Shown in pieces: positions 48,097-58,409 of a DNA stretch of 64,000 nucleotides. The notes beneath the pieces are model-generated. The model did no database searches and was not told the DNA's origin. It worked only from the letters and a program-made list of their open reading frames with translations. The stretch's first letter is position 1. Each line of letters opens with the position of its first letter. The translations under genes were made by a program, and so were the position numbers. This stretch comes from Pseudomonas sp. P5_109 (lineage in GTDB: Bacteria; Pseudomonadota; Gammaproteobacteria; Pseudomonadales; Pseudomonadaceae). The DNA is taken from NCBI RefSeq assembly GCF_034009455.1, contig NZ_CP125380.1, positions 6,739,001 to 6,803,000 on the forward strand. Direction: 5' to 3'.

Positions 48097-50106
48097 ATGT
48101 CCCGACTCAATCCCCGGCAGCAAGAAGCCGTGAACTACGTCGGCGGCCCTCTATTGGTGCTCGCCGGTGCAGGCTCCGGCAAGACCAGCGTGATCACGCG
48201 CAAAATCGCGCACCTGATCCAGAACTGTGGCATTCGCGCCCAGTACATCGTCGCCATGACCTTTACCAACAAGGCCGCCCGCGAAATGAAGGAACGGGTC
48301 GGCACCCTGCTGCGTGCCGGTGAAGGTCGCGGGCTGACGGTCTGCACCTTCCACAACCTGGGCCTGAACATCATCCGCAAGGAACACGTGCGGCTGGGCT
48401 ACAAACCGGGCTTCTCGATCTTCGACGAGACCGACGTCAAGGCCCTGATGACCGACATCATGCAGAAGGAATACTCGGGCGACGACGGTGTCGACGAGAT
48501 CAAGAACATGATCGGCGCCTGGAAAAACGACCTGATCCTACCGGCCCAGGCCCTGGAAAACGCGCGCAATCCCAAGGAACAGACCGCCGCCATCGTCTAC
48601 ACCCACTACCAGCGCACGCTCAAGGCGTTCAACGCGGTGGACTTCGACGACCTGATCCTGCTGCCGGTGAAGCTCTTCGAAGAGCACGCCGACATCCTGG
48701 AAAAGTGGCAGAACAAGGTGCGTTACCTGCTGGTCGACGAATACCAGGACACCAACGCCAGCCAATACCTGCTGGTGAAAATGCTCATCGGCAAACGCAA
48801 CCAGTTCACCGTGGTGGGCGACGACGACCAGTCGATCTACGCCTGGCGTGGCGCGCGCCCGGAAAACCTGATGCTGCTCAAGGAGGACTACCCGTCCCTG
48901 AAAGTGGTGATGCTGGAGCAAAACTACCGCTCCACCAGCCGCATCCTGCGCTGCGCCAACGTACTGATCTCGAACAACCCCCACGAATTCGAAAAGCAGC
49001 TGTGGAGTGAAATGGGCCACGGCGACGAGATCCGCGTGATCCGCTGCCGCAACGAGGACGCCGAGGCCGAGCGCGTGGCCATGGAAATCCTCAGCCTGCA
49101 CCTGCGCACCGACCGCCCGTACAGTGATTTCGCGATCCTCTATCGCGGCAACTACCAGGCCAAGCTGATCGAGCTGAAATTGCAGCATCACCAGGTGCCA
49201 TATCGCCTGTCGGGCGGCAACAGCTTCTTCGGTCGTCAGGAAGTGAAAGACCTGATGGCCTACTTCCGCCTGATCGTGAACCCGGACGACGACAACGCCT
49301 TCCTGCGGGTGATCAACGTACCGCGCCGCGAGATCGGCTCGACCACGCTGGAGAAGCTCGGCAACTACGCGACCGAGCGCAAAATCTCGATGTACGCCGC
49401 CACCGACGAAATCGGCCTGGGCGAGCATCTGGACAGCCGCTTCACCGATCGCCTGTCGCGCTTCAAGCGCTTCATGGACAGGGTACGTGAGCAGTGCGCC
49501 GGCGAAGACCCGATCTCCGCGCTGCGTAGCATGGTCATGGACATCGACTACGAGAACTGGCTGCGCACCAACAGCTCCAGCGACAAGGCCGCCGACTACC
49601 GCATGGGTAACGTCTGGTTCCTGATCGAGGCGCTGAAGAACACCCTGGAGAAAGACGAAGAAGGCGAGATGACCGTCGAGGACGCCATCGGCAAACTCGT
49701 CCTGCGCGACATGCTGGAACGTCAGCAGGAAGAGGAAGACGGCGCCGAAGGTGTGCAGATGATGACGCTGCACGCCTCCAAGGGCCTGGAATTCCCCTAC
49801 GTGTTCATCATGGGCATGGAAGAGGAAATCCTCCCGCACCGCTCCAGCATCGAAGCCGACACCATCGAAGAAGAGCGCCGCCTGGCCTACGTGGGCATTA
49901 CACGCGCGCGCCAGACCCTGGCCTTCACCTTCGCAGCCAAGCGCAAGCAGTACGGCGAAATCATCGATTGCGCGCCGAGCCGCTTCCTCGATGAGCTGCC
50001 ACCGGACGATCTGGCCTGGGAAGGCAACGACGACACACCGACCGAAGTCAAAGCCGTGCGGGGCAACAACGCATTGGCGGATATACGCGCGATGTTAAAG
50101 CGCTAG
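48097..50106 (+). CDS. rep: ATP-dependent DNA helicase Rep
   Basis: 669-residue superfamily 1A 3'-5' helicase that clears proteins ahead of the replication fork. Q-motif LNPRQQEAVNYVGGPLLVLA, Walker A GAGSGKTSVI, motif II LLVDEYQDTNASQYLL, motif III VVGDDDQSIYAWRGA and motif VI VGITRARQTL are all present. Full length compared with E. coli Rep (673). Confidence 0.97.
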   Translation: MSRLNPRQQEAVNYVGGPLLVLAGAGSGKTSVITRKIAHLIQNCGIRAQYIVAMTFTNKAAREMKERVGTLLRAGEGRGLTVCTFHNLGLNIIRKEHVRLGYKPGFSIFDETDVKALMTDIMQKEYSGDDGVDEIKNMIGAWKNDLILPAQALENARNPKEQTAAIVYTHYQRTLKAFNAVDFDDLILLPVKLFEEHADILEKWQNKVRYLLVDEYQDTNASQYLLVKMLIGKRNQFTVVGDDDQSIYAWRGARPENLMLLKEDYPSLKVVMLEQNYRSTSRILRCANVLISNNPHEFEKQLWSEMGHGDEIRVIRCRNEDAEAERVAMEILSLHLRTDRPYSDFAILYRGNYQAKLIELKLQHHQVPYRLSGGNSFFGRQEVKDLMAYFRLIVNPDDDNAFLRVINVPRREIGSTTLEKLGNYATERKISMYAATDEIGLGEHLDSRFTDRLSRFKRFMDRVREQCAGEDPISALRSMVMDIDYENWLRTNSSSDKAADYRMGNVWFLIEALKNTLEKDEEGEMTVEDAIGKLVLRDMLERQQEEEDGAEGVQMMTLHASKGLEFPYVFIMGMEEEILPHRSSIEADTIEEERRLAYVGITRARQTLAFTFAAKRKQYGEIIDCAPSRFLDELPPDDLAWEGNDDTPTEVKAVRGNNALADIRAMLKR

Positions 50107-50124
50107 AATTGACCACTTTTTTAA

Positions 50125-50736
<612 letters not shown>

Positions 50737-50756
50737 GCCGCCACACCGCAAACCAG

Positions 50757-50846
50757 TGTGGGAGCGGGCTTGCTCGCGAATGCGTAGTGTCAGTCGACAT
50801 ATTTTTTGACTGATACACCGCTTTCGCGAGCAAGCCCGCTCCCACA
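50757..50846. repeat. REP pair
   Basis: Inverted units GTGTGGGAGCGGGCTTGCTC and GAGCAAGCCCGCTCCCACAT with a spacer of about 50 bp, between convergent xpt and the acetyl-CoA hydrolase gene. Confidence 0.9.
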
Positions 50847-50864
50847 TTTACCTTGTATTGGCTG

Positions 50865-52787
50865 TTATTGCGCAGTGGCCTTGAGGCCGGTCAGCAGCAA
50901 CCGCTGATACAAATCCTCCTTCAGCCCTTCCGGATTGCTCAGCTGCATGCGCTCCAGATGCTCCGGGAACGCTGTCGCCGGCGGCGCATCCAGCGCAGCC
51001 TTGCCCAGCTCCAGCACCTCGCTCAGCTTGAACTTGCTCTTGAGCCAGTTCAGCGCCCGCAACACATCCCGCTCGACCTCGGTGAAATCACAACCCAGTG
51101 GATACTCTGGAAACAGCTGCGGATGTCGCGCCTGAATCGCCTGCAATCGTTGTGGATTGTTCTCGGTAAAACGTGGATCGAGACGGAAATCCTTCGGCAG
51201 TTTGCCGACGTTCTGCGCCTGCTCGATCAGTCCCTGTTGAAATCGCGAGTCGCTGATATTGAGTAAAGCCTCGATCACCGCCGCATCGGTTTTGCCGCGA
51301 AGATCGGCAATGCCGTATTCGGTGACCACGATGTCCCGCAGGTGCCGGGGGATTGTGCAGTGCCCGTACTCCCAGACGATGTTCGAGCTGACGTCGCCGG
51401 CGGACTCGCGCCAGCTGCGCAGCATCAACACCGAGCGCGCGCCTTGCAGCGCATGCCCCTGAGCCACGAAGTTGTACTGCCCGCCGACACCGCTGAGCAC
51501 ACGCCCATCTTCCAGTTGATCCGCCACAGCGGCACCGAGCAAGGTCACGGTGAACGCGGTGTTGATGAACCGCGCATCCAGACGCTGCAAGCGCTTGAGC
51601 TCTTCCTGGCCATAAAGCTCGTTGATGTAGCTGATGCGGGTCATGTTGAATTCGAGCCGCTTGCTTTGCGGCAGCTCGCGCAGGCGTTCATAGAAACTGC
51701 GCGGCCCGAGAAAGAAGCCGCCATGCACCGAGATGCCGTCGGTTTGCGCGGCTTCGTCGAGTGTTCCAGCATTGGCCTGCTGTTGGGTCGTCACGTCCGG
51801 GTAAACCTTGCGCCGCACGATCCCGGCATCCGCCAGTACCAACAAGCCGTTGACGAACATTTCGCTGCAGCCATACAGGCCTGTGGCGAAGGGTTCGATG
51901 CCGCCTTCGCGCTCGATCAGTTGCGCCCACTGGCTGAGGTTCACCTCGGCCAGCAACGCCTTGTAAGCGTCGCTGTCGGCTTGTCGCGCCAGCAGCGCCG
52001 CCGTCAGCGCATCGCCCATGGAGCCGATGCCGATCTGCAACGTGCCACCGTCACGCACCAGTGTGCTGGCATGCAGGCCGATGAAATGGTCCTGGCAGCC
52101 CACCGGCATGTTCGGTGTGGAGAACAGCGTGGTGTTGTCCTTCTGGTCGATCAGCAGGTCGAAGGTATCGATACCCAGTTCCGCATCGCCGGGCATGTAC
52201 GGCAGATCGTTATGCACCTGGCCGACCATCAGGATGGTTTCTCCGGCGGCGCGGCGCCTGGCGATCATCGGCAACAGGTCGAGGGTGATGTCCGGGTTGC
52301 AGCTGAGGCTCAAGCGGTCGGGATGTTCGGCATGGCTGGCGACCATTTGCGCCACCAGGTTCAACCCGGCGGCGTTGATGTCCCGGGCTGCATGGCTGTA
52401 GTTGCTGCTGACGTAATCCTGCTGCGCCGTGGCACTGTTGAGCAGGCTGCCGGGCTGCATGAAGAACTGTTGGATGTGGATGTTGCCTGGCAGCGTATCG
52501 CGACGCAGGTCGGCGAGGAAATCCAACTCTGGATAATCATCGAAAACCCGCTCGACAAAGGGTTCTAGAAAGCGTTTTTGCAAGCCGTCGCCTAAGGGCG
52601 GACGGCCCAGGCACAGCGCGGTGTAGATCGTCAGGCGCCGCTCGGGCAGCTGCGCAACGCGCCGGTAGAGCGCATTGACGAAGGGGTTGGGTTTACCCAG
52701 CCCCAAGGGCAGCCCCATGTGAATGTGGTCCGGCAACCGCGCCAGGACGTCATCGACCGCCTGCTCGATAGAACACAACTGCACCAT
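50865..52787 (-). CDS. Acetyl-CoA hydrolase/transferase family protein
   Basis: 640 residues, family of acyl-CoA hydrolases and CoA-transferases (Ach1/Cat1 related). Visible are HIHMGLPLGLGKPNPFVNAL near the N-terminus, the central segment QIGIGSMGDALTAAL and the C-terminal VTEYGIADLRGKTDAAVIEA, typical of this family. Longer than common ~500-residue members, with about 100 extra residues in the middle. The acyl substrate is unknown. The start MVQLCSIEQAVDDV at 52787 follows GGAGG. Confidence 0.85.
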   Translation of the reverse strand: MVQLCSIEQAVDDVLARLPDHIHMGLPLGLGKPNPFVNALYRRVAQLPERRLTIYTALCLGRPPLGDGLQKRFLEPFVERVFDDYPELDFLADLRRDTLPGNIHIQQFFMQPGSLLNSATAQQDYVSSNYSHAARDINAAGLNLVAQMVASHAEHPDRLSLSCNPDITLDLLPMIARRRAAGETILMVGQVHNDLPYMPGDAELGIDTFDLLIDQKDNTTLFSTPNMPVGCQDHFIGLHASTLVRDGGTLQIGIGSMGDALTAALLARQADSDAYKALLAEVNLSQWAQLIEREGGIEPFATGLYGCSEMFVNGLLVLADAGIVRRKVYPDVTTQQQANAGTLDEAAQTDGISVHGGFFLGPRSFYERLRELPQSKRLEFNMTRISYINELYGQEELKRLQRLDARFINTAFTVTLLGAAVADQLEDGRVLSGVGGQYNFVAQGHALQGARSVLMLRSWRESAGDVSSNIVWEYGHCTIPRHLRDIVVTEYGIADLRGKTDAAVIEALLNISDSRFQQGLIEQAQNVGKLPKDFRLDPRFTENNPQRLQAIQARHPQLFPEYPLGCDFTEVERDVLRALNWLKSKFKLSEVLELGKAALDAPPATAFPEHLERMQLSNPEGLKEDLYQRLLLTGLKATAQ

Positions 52788-52868
52788 CGCTTCCTCCCTC
52801 ACGTTCCATGACTTGGGCCTGGACCGAGCTTGCCGGGTCTTTGCTGCAATGAACAGCCTATAAAAACC

Positions 52869-52968
52869 GTAGGAGCGAGCTTGCTCGCGATGGTCGTCAA
52901 CGATAACGCATAGAACCTGACACCCCGAGGCGCATTCAAACTCATCGCGAGCAAGCTCGCTCCTACAG
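52869..52968. repeat. REP pair
   Basis: Inverted units GTAGGAGCGAGCTTGCTCGC and GCGAGCAAGCTCGCTCCTAC with a spacer of about 60 bp. Confidence 0.9.
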
Positions 52969-53002
52969 GTGGGCGGCGGTGTTCATTGAAACCGCGGGCA
53001 CA

Positions 53003-53029
53003 AAAAAGCCGCTCGGAAGCGGCTTTTTA
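53003..53029 (-). terminator. Intrinsic terminator of the cytochrome c5 gene
   Basis: Stem AAAAAGCCGCT / AGCGGCTTTTT with a short loop and a T-run on the minus strand, 17 bp after the stop. Confidence 0.88.
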
Positions 53030-53045
53030 GCGGGAAGACTCAGGC

Positions 53046-53480
53046 TTATTTCAGGCCAGACATCTTCTGGATGGCGCCTTTGAGCTCGGCATCGGAGCAG
53101 TCGGCGCAGGTGCCTTTAGGCGGCATCGAGTTGATACCGGTAATGGCTTTGGCCAGGATGCCGTCGAGGCCGCCCTGGTGGTCGGCACGCTCTTTCCAGG
53201 CAGCGGCATCACCGATTTTCGGTGCGCCCAACAGGCCTGAACCGTGGCAAGCGTTGCAATGTTTTGCAATCACTTCATCCGGAGTTTTCGCACCGCCACC
53301 GCCGCCGGCGGCAGTGGCAACCTCCATGCCCTTGCACTCTTTACCCTGAACACAAACCTGGCCGACTGGCTCAAGGCGTTTGGCAATATCGTCGTTGGTC
53401 GCAGCTTGAGCGCTGACACTGACAGCCCATAGGGCCAATACGGTTGCTGGTGCAGCCAGCATTTTCATAATTAGGTTCAC
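53046..53480 (-). CDS. cycB: Cytochrome c5 family protein
   Basis: 144-residue precursor; signal peptide to about residue 26 (SVSAQA), then a small monohaem cytochrome with CNACHG at about 73-78. A glycine stretch (AAGGGGGAKTP) precedes the domain. A Met ligand is likely in SMPPKG, and an extra cysteine pair lies in GTCADCSD as in cytochrome c5. It carries electrons in the periplasm. Monocistronic with its own terminator. Confidence 0.9.
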   Translation of the reverse strand: MNLIMKMLAAPATVLALWAVSVSAQAATNDDIAKRLEPVGQVCVQGKECKGMEVATAAGGGGGAKTPDEVIAKHCNACHGSGLLGAPKIGDAAAWKERADHQGGLDGILAKAITGINSMPPKGTCADCSDAELKGAIQKMSGLK

Positions 53481-53650
53481 GCGTTCACCCTCAATGGTGG
53501 CTAGTCACGCCTACGGCCACGGTTCGCAGGCGGGCGCAAGTATAGCGGTAAGCCCGTCGCACTGAAACAACCCCAAAGTCGGAGGGGTCTTAGGCCGCGA
53601 CGGAAAAACAGCCTGGGCGCCTCTGCGATACTGGCAGGACGCCTCTTTTC

Positions 53651-54199
53651 TTAGAAATTCGCCGGCGTGGCTGCGCTGATTAGTCGCGCAGGCGCATCGA
53701 ACGGATTTCGGAAACGGTGTGGCTTGGTACTTTCAAAGTAGTAGCTATCGCCAGCTTCGAGGACAAAAGTTTCGAGACCGACCACCAGTTCCAGCTTTCC
53801 TTCGACCAGGATGCCGGTCTCCTCGCCCTCATGGGTGAGCATCTCGTCACCGGTGTCGGCGCCTGGCGGATAGATTTCATTGAGGAATGCGATAGCCCGG
53901 CTCGGGTGCGCCCGACCGACCAGTTTCATGGTCACGGCGCCATCGGAAATATCGATCAGCTCGTTGGCCTTGTAGACGATCTGGGTCGGTTTTTCCTGCA
54001 GGATTTCTTCGGAAAAGAACTCGACCATGGACATGGGAATCCCGCCCAACACCTTGCGCAGCGAACTGATCGAAGGGCTCACGCTGTTCTTTTCGATCAT
54101 CGAAATGGTGCTGTTGGTGACACCCGCCCGTTTGGCGAGCTCACGCTGGGAAAGGCCTTTGAGCCTACGGATGGATTGCAGTCGTTCACCGACGTCCAA
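53651..54199 (-). CDS. pauR: XRE-cupin transcriptional regulator, PauR/PuuR type
   Basis: 182 residues. Helix-turn-helix domain at 1-65 (LKGLSQRELAKRAGVTNSTI) and a C-terminal cupin (EGKLELVVGLETFVLEAGDS). PauR in P. aeruginosa represses polyamine (putrescine, cadaverine) catabolism genes and is encoded next to the dad genes. The nearby gamma-glutamylputrescine oxidase gene at 58410 is a likely target. Confidence 0.88.
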   Translation of the reverse strand: MDVGERLQSIRRLKGLSQRELAKRAGVTNSTISMIEKNSVSPSISSLRKVLGGIPMSMVEFFSEEILQEKPTQIVYKANELIDISDGAVTMKLVGRAHPSRAIAFLNEIYPPGADTGDEMLTHEGEETGILVEGKLELVVGLETFVLEAGDSYYFESTKPHRFRNPFDAPARLISAATPANF

Positions 54200-54326
54200 A
54201 GCTTGCGCCTCCAGGATTCAGATTGTTGGAATAGTGAGCGTTATCATGGCGACAGCGTTCAGTATTTACAACACCTTGACCTGAATCCTGCTCAGCGAGG
54301 CGACTTCCGGTCTCAAGCCTTGCGCA

Positions 54327-55400
54327 CTAAGCCCCGGAATAGAGCAGTGGCACTCGGCGCAGGTTGCAGAAAATCTGATAAGGAATCGTGCCGGCGGCTA
54401 TGGCTACATCACTGGCGAGGATGTTTTTGCCCCACAACTCGACGGTCGAACCGACACCGGCCTGCGGCACATCGGTCAGGTCGATGCAGAGCATATCCAT
54501 CGATACCCGACCGATCAGTTGGCTGCGCTGCCCGGCAACCAGTACCGGCGTGCCGGTCGGTGCCAGACGCGGATAGCCGTCGGCGTAACCCATGGCCACC
54601 ACGCCAATGCGCATCGGTTTAGGGGTGATGAATTTGGCGCCGTAACCGACGGGTTCGCCAGCCGGCAGCTCGCGCACACTGATCACTTTCGACTCCAGGG
54701 TCATGACCGGTTGCAGGCGTGAGGCCACTTCGTTGGCTTCTTCGAAGGGTGTAGCGCCATAGAGCATGATGCCCGGGCGCACCCAATCGCTCGGAATCTG
54801 CGGCCAACCGAGCACCGCTGGCGAGTTGCGCAGACTGACCTCGGCGGACAAGCCCTTGCGCGCCGCTTCAAATACCGCCACCTGTTCGCTGCTTGCCTGT
54901 TCGTGCAGTTCGTCGGCGCGGGCAAAGTGACTCATCAGCACCACTTTCGCGACCTTGCCACTGGCCAGCAGCCGTTGATAGGCCGCCTGATAATCCGCCG
55001 GATGCAGCCCCACGCGGTGCATGCCCGAATCGAGTTTCAGCCACACAGTGATCGGTTTGCTCAACGAGGCTTTCTCGATGGCTTCGAGTTGCCACAGCGA
55101 ATGCACCACGCACCAGAAATCATGCTCGACGATCAGCGCCAGCTCATCGGCTTCGAAAAAACCTTCCAGCAGCAGCACCGGCGCACGGATGCCCGCCGCT
55201 CGCAGCTCCAACGCCTCTTCGATGCAGGCCACGGCAAACCCGTCCGCCTCGGCTTCCAGCGCCTGGGCGCAACGCACCGCGCCATGGCCATAGGCATCGG
55301 CCTTGATCACCGCGAGGGCCTTGGCCCCCGTGAGCTCACGGGCGACTCGGTAGTTGTTGCGCAGGGCTTGAAGGTCGATCAGGGCACGGGCAGGACGCAT
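54327..55400 (-). CDS. dadX: Catabolic alanine racemase
   Basis: 357-residue PLP enzyme interconverting L- and D-alanine. The PLP lysine is in [14 protein letters not shown], the catalytic tyrosine side in [12 protein letters not shown]. Paired with dadA in the usual order dadA-ridA-dadX for alanine catabolism; 94 bp after ridA. It reads in the same direction as dadA and ridA. Confidence 0.95.
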   Translation of the reverse strand: MRPARALIDLQALRNNYRVARELTGAKALAVIKADAYGHGAVRCAQALEAEADGFAVACIEEALELRAAGIRAPVLLLEGFFEADELALIVEHDFWCVVHSLWQLEAIEKASLSKPITVWLKLDSGMHRVGLHPADYQAAYQRLLASGKVAKVVLMSHFARADELHEQASSEQVAVFEAARKGLSAEVSLRNSPAVLGWPQIPSDWVRPGIMLYGATPFEEANEVASRLQPVMTLESKVISVRELPAGEPVGYGAKFITPKPMRIGVVAMGYADGYPRLAPTGTPVLVAGQRSQLIGRVSMDMLCIDLTDVPQAGVGSTVELWGKNILASDVAIAAGTIPYQIFCNLRRVPLLYSGA

Positions 55401-55494
55401 GGCGGCAGACTTCTGGTCGGGTTATCGGGAAGAAAAACCGGTGCTGGCTGACGGCGTGAACCGCCAACAGCACCGGGAGAGGGATCGTTAAATC

Positions 55495-55848
55495 TTACGG
55501 CAACGCGGCGACGATGGAGATCTCGACCAGGATGCTCGGCTTGGCCATCTTCGCTTCGACGGTGGCACGGGCCGGGGCAGTGCCTTTTGGCAGCCACTGG
55601 TCCCACACCGAATTCATGCCGGCAAAGTGCGCCTCGATGTCGTTCAGGTAGATCGTCGCCGAAAGCAGATTCTGTTTGTCAGTCCCGGCCAGATCGAGCA
55701 AGCGCTCGATATTGGCGAGCACGTCGCGGGTCTGCTGTTCAATCCCGGCGTTGAAGTCGTCGCCAACTTGCCCGGCCAGGTAAACCGTGCCGTTATGGGT
55801 GACGATCTGACTCATGCGCTCATTGGTGAGCTGGCGCTGGACTGACAT
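55495..55848 (-). CDS. ridA: RidA family enamine/imine deaminase
   Basis: 117-residue RidA (YjgF/YER057c/UK114) protein. It hydrolyses reactive imines such as those released by the D-amino acid dehydrogenase encoded just upstream. Seen: [20 protein letters not shown] and the C-terminal [20 protein letters not shown] with the conserved Arg. Its start lies 29 bp inside the end of dadA, so translation is probably coupled. Confidence 0.92.
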   Translation of the reverse strand: MSVQRQLTNERMSQIVTHNGTVYLAGQVGDDFNAGIEQQTRDVLANIERLLDLAGTDKQNLLSATIYLNDIEAHFAGMNSVWDQWLPKGTAPARATVEAKMAKPSILVEISIVAALP

Positions 55849-57124
55849 GCTTTGCAGACTCCTGGATTTTGTTGCCATAACGGGAAATATCGAGGCCTTC
55901 GGCGCTGATCTGCGGCTTTTTCTTCGCCATCAGATCAGCCAGCAAGCGACCGGAGCCACAGGCCATGGTCCAGCCAAGCGTGCCGTGACCGGTGTTTAGG
56001 AACAGATTCTTGAACGGGGTGGCACCGACAATCGGCGTGCCATCCGGCGTGGTTGGACGCAGGCCGGTCCAGAAATCGGCTTGGGCCAGATCGCCGCCCT
56101 GAGGATAAAGATCGTTGACGATCATCTCCAGGGTTTCGCGCCGACGAGGGTTCAGCGACAGGTCAAAACCGGCGATTTCAGCCATGCCGCCAACGCGGAT
56201 GCGGTTGTCGAAACGGGTGATCGCAACCTTGTAGGTCTCGTCGAGAATGGTCGAAGTCGGAGCCATCGCCGGGTTGGTGATCGGCACGGTCAGGGAGTAG
56301 CCCTTGAGCGGATACACTGGCGCCTTGATGCCCAGCGGTTTGAGCAGTTGCGGCGAGTAGCTACCCAGAGCCAGCACGTAGCGGTCGGCTGTTTCCAGCT
56401 TGCCGTCGATCCATACACCGTTGATGCGGTCACCGGCGAAGTCGAGGCGCTGAATGTCCTGACCAAAACGGAACTGCACACCGAGGTTCGCGGCCATCTC
56501 GGCAAGCTTGGTGGTGAACATCTGGCAGTCGCCAGTCTGGTCGTTCGGCAGGCGCAGGGCACCGGCGAGGATGTCCGTGACGCTGGCCAACGCCGGTTCA
56601 ACGCGGGCAATACCTTCGCGGTCGAGCAGTTCGAACGGCACGCCGGACTCTTTCAGCACGGCGATATCCTTCGCGGCGCCGTCCAGTTGAGCCTGGGTGC
56701 GGAACAGTTGGGTCGTACCAAGGCTGCGGCCTTCGTAGGCAATGCCGGTTTCGGCGCGCAGTTCGTCGAGGCAGTCACGGCTGTACTCGGACAGACGAAC
56801 CATGCGCTCCTTGTTCACCGCGTAACGGCTAGCGGTGCAGTTGCGCAGCATCTGTGCCATCCACAGGTACTGGTCGATGTCGGCCGTGGCCTTGATCGCC
56901 AGGGGCGCGTGACGCTGCAGCAGCCACTTGATGGCCTTGAGCGGCACACCCGGCGCGGCCCACGGCGAGGCATAACCCGGCGAGACCTGCCCGGCGTTGG
57001 CGAAACTGGTCTCCATGGCAGCAGCCGGCTGCCGGTCCACAACCACCACTTCAAACCCGGCACGGGCCAGATAATAAGCACTGGTGGTACCGATGACGCC
57101 GCTACCCAAGACCATGACGCGCAT
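55820..57124 (-). CDS. dadA: D-amino acid dehydrogenase small subunit
   Basis: 434-residue FAD enzyme that oxidises D-alanine and other D-amino acids to keto acids and feeds electrons to the respiratory chain. FAD site [19 protein letters not shown] at the N-terminus; [19 protein letters not shown] is typical for DadA. The start at 57124 is chosen over the ATG at 57130 for spacing to GAGGG and for family length. It is divergent from dadR with 157 bp between, which should hold the Lrp-type operator sites. Confidence 0.96.
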   Translation of the reverse strand: MRVMVLGSGVIGTTSAYYLARAGFEVVVVDRQPAAAMETSFANAGQVSPGYASPWAAPGVPLKAIKWLLQRHAPLAIKATADIDQYLWMAQMLRNCTASRYAVNKERMVRLSEYSRDCLDELRAETGIAYEGRSLGTTQLFRTQAQLDGAAKDIAVLKESGVPFELLDREGIARVEPALASVTDILAGALRLPNDQTGDCQMFTTKLAEMAANLGVQFRFGQDIQRLDFAGDRINGVWIDGKLETADRYVLALGSYSPQLLKPLGIKAPVYPLKGYSLTVPITNPAMAPTSTILDETYKVAITRFDNRIRVGGMAEIAGFDLSLNPRRRETLEMIVNDLYPQGGDLAQADFWTGLRPTTPDGTPIVGATPFKNLFLNTGHGTLGWTMACGSGRLLADLMAKKKPQISAEGLDISRYGNKIQESAKHVSPAPAHQ

Positions 57125-57281
57125 TTTCATATCCCTCATCGCGGCTGACCGCTGACGTTTGTTATTCAGAGCTTTAGATGCGCGCAGTGTAAAAAAGATT
57201 TGCCAGTGCTTTTCACTATATAAGCGCCTATATTTGGCGACAATTCTCGGCAAAAACCCTTTTCACGGAGGCGCATCCCCT

Positions 57282-57770
57282 ATGCGTACCAACACTCAGA
57301 CCAAACGTGAGCTGGACAAGATCGACCGCAACATCCTGCGGATCCTGCAAGCGGACGGGCGGATTTCCTTTACGGAACTAGGAGAAAAGGTCGGGCTCTC
57401 GACCACGCCCTGTACTGAGCGGGTCCGGCGTCTGGAGCGCGAAGGGATCATCATGGGCTACAACGCCCGGCTCAATCCGCAGCACCTGAAGGGTAGTCTG
57501 CTGGTGTTCGTCGAGATCAGCCTGGACTACAAGTCCGGCGATACTTTCGAAGAGTTCCGACGTGCGGTGCTGAAATTGCCCCATGTGCTGGAGTGTCACC
57601 TGGTGTCAGGGGATTTCGACTACCTGGTGAAAGCGCGGATTTCCGAGATGGCCTCGTACCGCAAATTGCTGGGCGACATCCTGCTCAAGCTGCCCCACGT
57701 GCGCGAGTCCAAGAGCTATATCGTGATGGAAGAGGTGAAGGAGAGCCTGACGTTACCGATTCCGGATTGA
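57282..57770 (+). CDS. dadR: Lrp family regulator of dad genes
   Basis: 162 residues, Lrp/AsnC family. Helix-turn-helix (ILRILQADGRISFTELGEKV, then GLSTTPCTERVRRLEREG) and ligand-binding RAM domain (LLVFVEISLDYKSGDTFEEF). In P. aeruginosa DadR activates dadAX in response to L-alanine. Starts with GGAGGC upstream; the longer frame to 57159 lies in the shared promoter. Confidence 0.93.
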   Translation: MRTNTQTKRELDKIDRNILRILQADGRISFTELGEKVGLSTTPCTERVRRLEREGIIMGYNARLNPQHLKGSLLVFVEISLDYKSGDTFEEFRRAVLKLPHVLECHLVSGDFDYLVKARISEMASYRKLLGDILLKLPHVRESKSYIVMEEVKESLTLPIPD

Positions 57771-57794
57771 GATTGGCGGTGTCTGTTCAGACGC

Positions 57795-57889
57795 ATTCGC
57801 GAGCAAGCCCACTCCCACAGTGGATCAGTGTCGAACACAAACTCTGAGTTCACTGAAGATCGAATGTGGGAGCGGGCTTGCTCGCGAAT
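57795..57889. repeat. REP pair
   Basis: Inverted units TTCGCGAGCAAGCCCACTCC and GTGGGAGCGGGCTTGCTCGC with a spacer of about 50 bp. Confidence 0.88.
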
Positions 57890-57908
57890 GCAGGCGACTC
57901 GGTCTTTC

Positions 57909-58262
57909 TTAAACCAACACCTGCCGGTTCGAAGCCATATACTCGAACACCTGCTTCTCCACCCGCGGATGAATCAACTCCACCGGCCCGCGCCCATTGG
58001 GGCACGGCAGGGTCTTGGTGGTGCCGAACAACCGGCAGATCAGCGGCCGCTCGCCATACACAGTGCAGCCATCGGGCCCCAGATGCACACAGTTGAGCTC
58101 TTCCATGGCGGCATCCTGCTCGGCGCGGGTCTTGCGCGGCAGGCGCGACATTTCTTCCGGCGAGGTGGTCACCGGCCCGCAGCAGTCATGGCAGCCGGGG
58201 ACGCACTCGAACGAGGGAATCTGTTGGCGCAAGGTGCGGATTGTCTGGCTGTTGCAACTCAT
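57909..58262 (-). CDS. YkgJ family cysteine-cluster protein
   Basis: 117 residues with the zinc/iron-binding cysteine pattern of the YkgJ family: FECVPGCHDCCGPV at the N-terminus, CVHLGPDGCTVY in the middle and PLICRLFG after it. Function unknown. Divergent from the oxidoreductase gene at 58410. Confidence 0.9.
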   Translation of the reverse strand: MSCNSQTIRTLRQQIPSFECVPGCHDCCGPVTTSPEEMSRLPRKTRAEQDAAMEELNCVHLGPDGCTVYGERPLICRLFGTTKTLPCPNGRGPVELIHPRVEKQVFEYMASNRQVLV

Positions 58263-58409
58263 TGCAGCGGTGACCGATAGCGAAATAGAACGGGATTCTG
58301 ACGCAAAAGCCCCGATCCAGACAGCAGCAACCGACCAATGTTGCCCGTCCGGGAAGGTCCGGCTTATGCTCCGTCAAATTTTCTAAACATCAGAACCAGG
58401 ATCACGCAC

